From: Tateyamaria sp. syn59
Lineage (GTDB): Bacteria; Pseudomonadota; Alphaproteobacteria; Rhodobacterales; Rhodobacteraceae
Reading direction: 5' to 3'
Assembly: GCF_007995245.1 (NCBI RefSeq)
Contig: NZ_VCBA01000011.1
Span: 1-64,000 of the forward strand
Length of the DNA stretch: 64,000 bases
Of this stretch, positions 62,656 to 64,000 are shown one piece after another; the first letter of the stretch is position 1, and each line of letters begins with the position of its first letter. The translations under genes and the position numbers were made by a program. The notes below the pieces were generated by a model that saw only the letters and a list, made by a program, of their open reading frames with translations, ran no database searches and was not told the DNA's origin.

Positions 62656-64000
62656 TGATACTCCAGTGAAACGATAAAGTGTGTCCAGCTGAGCGGACTG
62701 AACGGCGCATTGGCAAAGATGCCCGCGCAGATGACCAGCATTGCCGTCGCAGCAGGTGGCGCCAGCAGCATCCAACCAATCGGGCGCACGGGGTCAGCTG
62801 TTTGGTCACTCACCGGCAGGAACCAGGCCCGATAGAGGATTGGCAGGAAGTACGCGGCGTTGAGCGCGCTGGAGCCGAGCAGAATCAGAATGACCCAAGG
62901 CTGTCCGGCATCAAGGGCTCCGGCGCCCAGATACCATTTGCTGACAAACCCGGCCAATGGCGGTACGCCGATCATCCCGAGAGCGGCAATGGTGAAGAAC
63001 GCCATACTGACCGGCATCAGCTTGCCCAGCCCGTTCATCTGGCTGATCTTTTTAATGCCGTAGCCTTCAGCGAAATTGCCTGCACACAGAAACAAGGTGA
63101 TTTTCATAATCCCTTGGTGGATCAAGTGCACCAACCCGCCAGTGGCCGCGACGGGTGAGATCAGCGCCACACCCAGCGCGATGTAAGACACCTGGCTCAC
63201 GGTCGAAAAGGCGAGGCGCGACTTCAGATCGTCCTGTGTTAGGGCTCGAAACGAGCCATACAGGATCGTGGCGGCAGCGGCGGCGGCAAGCGGCAGAGCC
63301 AGGTTGAGCGACTGTGTCGCTTCGACGCCGTAGACGTCGTAGACAATCCGCATGATGCCGAACGCGCCTGCCTTGACGACAGCGACTGCGTGCAAAAGTG
63401 CGCTCACCGGGGCGGGCGCCACCATCGAAACCGGTAACCAGGTATGAAACGGGACGAGTGCCGCCTTGACCCCGACGCCTGCAATCAGCAAGGCAAAGAT
63501 GACCTTGAGAGTGGCCGCATGGGTCTCTGGCAGCACGCCCAAAACGCCTTGCGGTGTAAAGACAAAGGCGCCCGTCAGGGTATGAAGCCAGACAACGCCA
63601 AGTGTCAGGGCAATCCCACCCCCGAGCGTGTAGGCAAGATAAATCCGGCCCGCGCGTAGCGCATCTGCCGTGCCGCGGTGCACGACCAGAGGATAGGTGG
63701 CCAGCGTCAGAACCTCGAAGAAAATCAGGAACGTAAACAAGTTTCCGGACATGGCGATCCCAACCGTCGCGGCCACGCACAAGCTGAAAAAGCCAAAGAA
63801 CCGACTGCGGTGCTGCCCGGCCTCTAGATAGCCGATGGCATAGATCGTGGTTAGCAGCCACAAAAGCGCCGACAGCGCCAGAAACAGGACCGACAGCGCA
63901 TCAATGCGCAGGATGAAGTCCAGTCCAGGTAGAACGGTCAGCTGCGCCGCGAACGTCTGGCCGTTGATCACCCCGTAGGTCAGCCATACAACCAGCGCCA
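62652..64000 (-). CDS. proton-conducting membrane subunit (NuoM/MrpD-like), 5' end outside window
   Basis: The frame is open to the window edge (ALVVWLTYGVINGQTF reads upstream of the first GTG, 63971), so the start is beyond 64000. At least 449 residues; LLIAGVGVKAALVPFHTWLPVSMVAPAPVSALLHAVAVVKAG is the proton-channel signature. Paired with the next gene by ATGA overlap; both are probably part of one antiporter- or complex I-like operon. Confidence 0.9.
   Translation of the reverse strand, partial: ALVVWLTYGVINGQTFAAQLTVLPGLDFILRIDALSVLFLALSALLWLLTTIYAIGYLEAGQHRSRFFGFFSLCVAATVGIAMSGNLFTFLIFFEVLTLATYPLVVHRGTADALRAGRIYLAYTLGGGIALTLGVVWLHTLTGAFVFTPQGVLGVLPETHAATLKVIFALLIAGVGVKAALVPFHTWLPVSMVAPAPVSALLHAVAVVKAGAFGIMRIVYDVYGVEATQSLNLALPLAAAAAATILYGSFRALTQDDLKSRLAFSTVSQVSYIALGVALISPVAATGGLVHLIHQGIMKITLFLCAGNFAEGYGIKKISQMNGLGKLMPVSMAFFTIAALGMIGVPPLAGFVSKWYLGAGALDAGQPWVILILLGSSALNAAYFLPILYRAWFLPVSDQTADPVRPIGWMLLAPPAATAMLVICAGIFANAPFSPLSWTHFIVSLEYQ

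Overview
The window looks like chromosomal DNA of a marine alphaproteobacterium of the Rhodobacteraceae (Roseobacter) type. It is GC-rich, densely packed with short operons, and heavy in ABC and TRAP uptake systems, with LysR, GntR and AraC regulators and families common in that group (DUF2783, DUF6165, DUF1348, Tm-1-like). No rRNA, tRNA, CRISPR array, phage gene or transposase was seen.

Region 1 (1-881) is the end of a LysR regulator. Region 2 (882-1692) holds an eroded FemAB/GNAT-like gene on the minus strand that ends where the next system begins.

Region 3 (1693-23342) is the most interesting part: an apparently undescribed gene cluster for a secreted, modified peptide. It has a C39-peptidase ABC exporter (1693-3825) and an HlyD-type adaptor (5962-7182). 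A 52-residue peptide gene (5536-5694, minus) has a textbook double-glycine leader (ELTLEEMLLVSGG) before a 15-residue core, RGMSASVSGGGGWSV. Around these sit an unusual set of enzymes: a lysine-2,3-aminomutase-like radical SAM protein, a GT9-like protein, an Eis-like acetyltransferase, an ATP-grasp ligase, an SHMT-like PLP enzyme, a second transferase-like protein, an NDK-like protein, a dNK-like P-loop kinase, an APH-type kinase, an aspartyl/asparaginyl hydroxylase-like oxygenase, and two paralogous nucleotidyltransferase-fold proteins. Both paralogues end in a PqqD-like domain, the fold of RiPP recognition elements, and one has lost a catalytic Asp. The last operon starts with a leucyl-tRNA synthetase of a type unlike the usual alphaproteobacterial housekeeping enzyme, which suggests self-immunity. 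My working model, an inference, is a leader-guided peptide carrying nucleotide and/or unusual amino-acid groups, exported with leader removal, with LeuRS as possible target.

Region 4 (23645-30188) is a cyanate uptake and degradation operon (NrtA/CmpA-like binding protein, permease, ATPase, DUF1348 protein, cyanase). It is transcribed divergently from a PAS/AAA+/Fis regulator that lacks the sigma54 GAFTGA motif; a perfect 10-bp inverted repeat lies between them. Region 5 (30189-33190) has a dihydroorotase remnant, a small TFIIB-zinc-ribbon-like protein, a degenerate yidD, a GNAT protein and a GntR/FCD regulator. Region 6 (33414-38099) is a polyamine/opine-type ABC importer with an Asp/Glu/hydantoin racemase.

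Region 7 (38526-50294) is a peptide-scavenging island: LysR, membrane dipeptidase, a five-gene Dpp-type importer, a second binding protein, a GAF protein, a CaiB-type CoA-transferase/racemase and a flavin monooxygenase. Region 8 (50291-53329) has an AraC regulator and acetyl-CoA synthetase. Region 9 (53610-60858) joins a TRAP transporter to a Tm-1-like protein, an MBL-fold protein, an aromatic-type flavin hydroxylase and a DUF2783 protein, probably an aromatic or related carbon-source pathway. Region 10 (60982-64000) carries two proton-channel subunits of the complex I/Mrp type, the second cut by the window edge.
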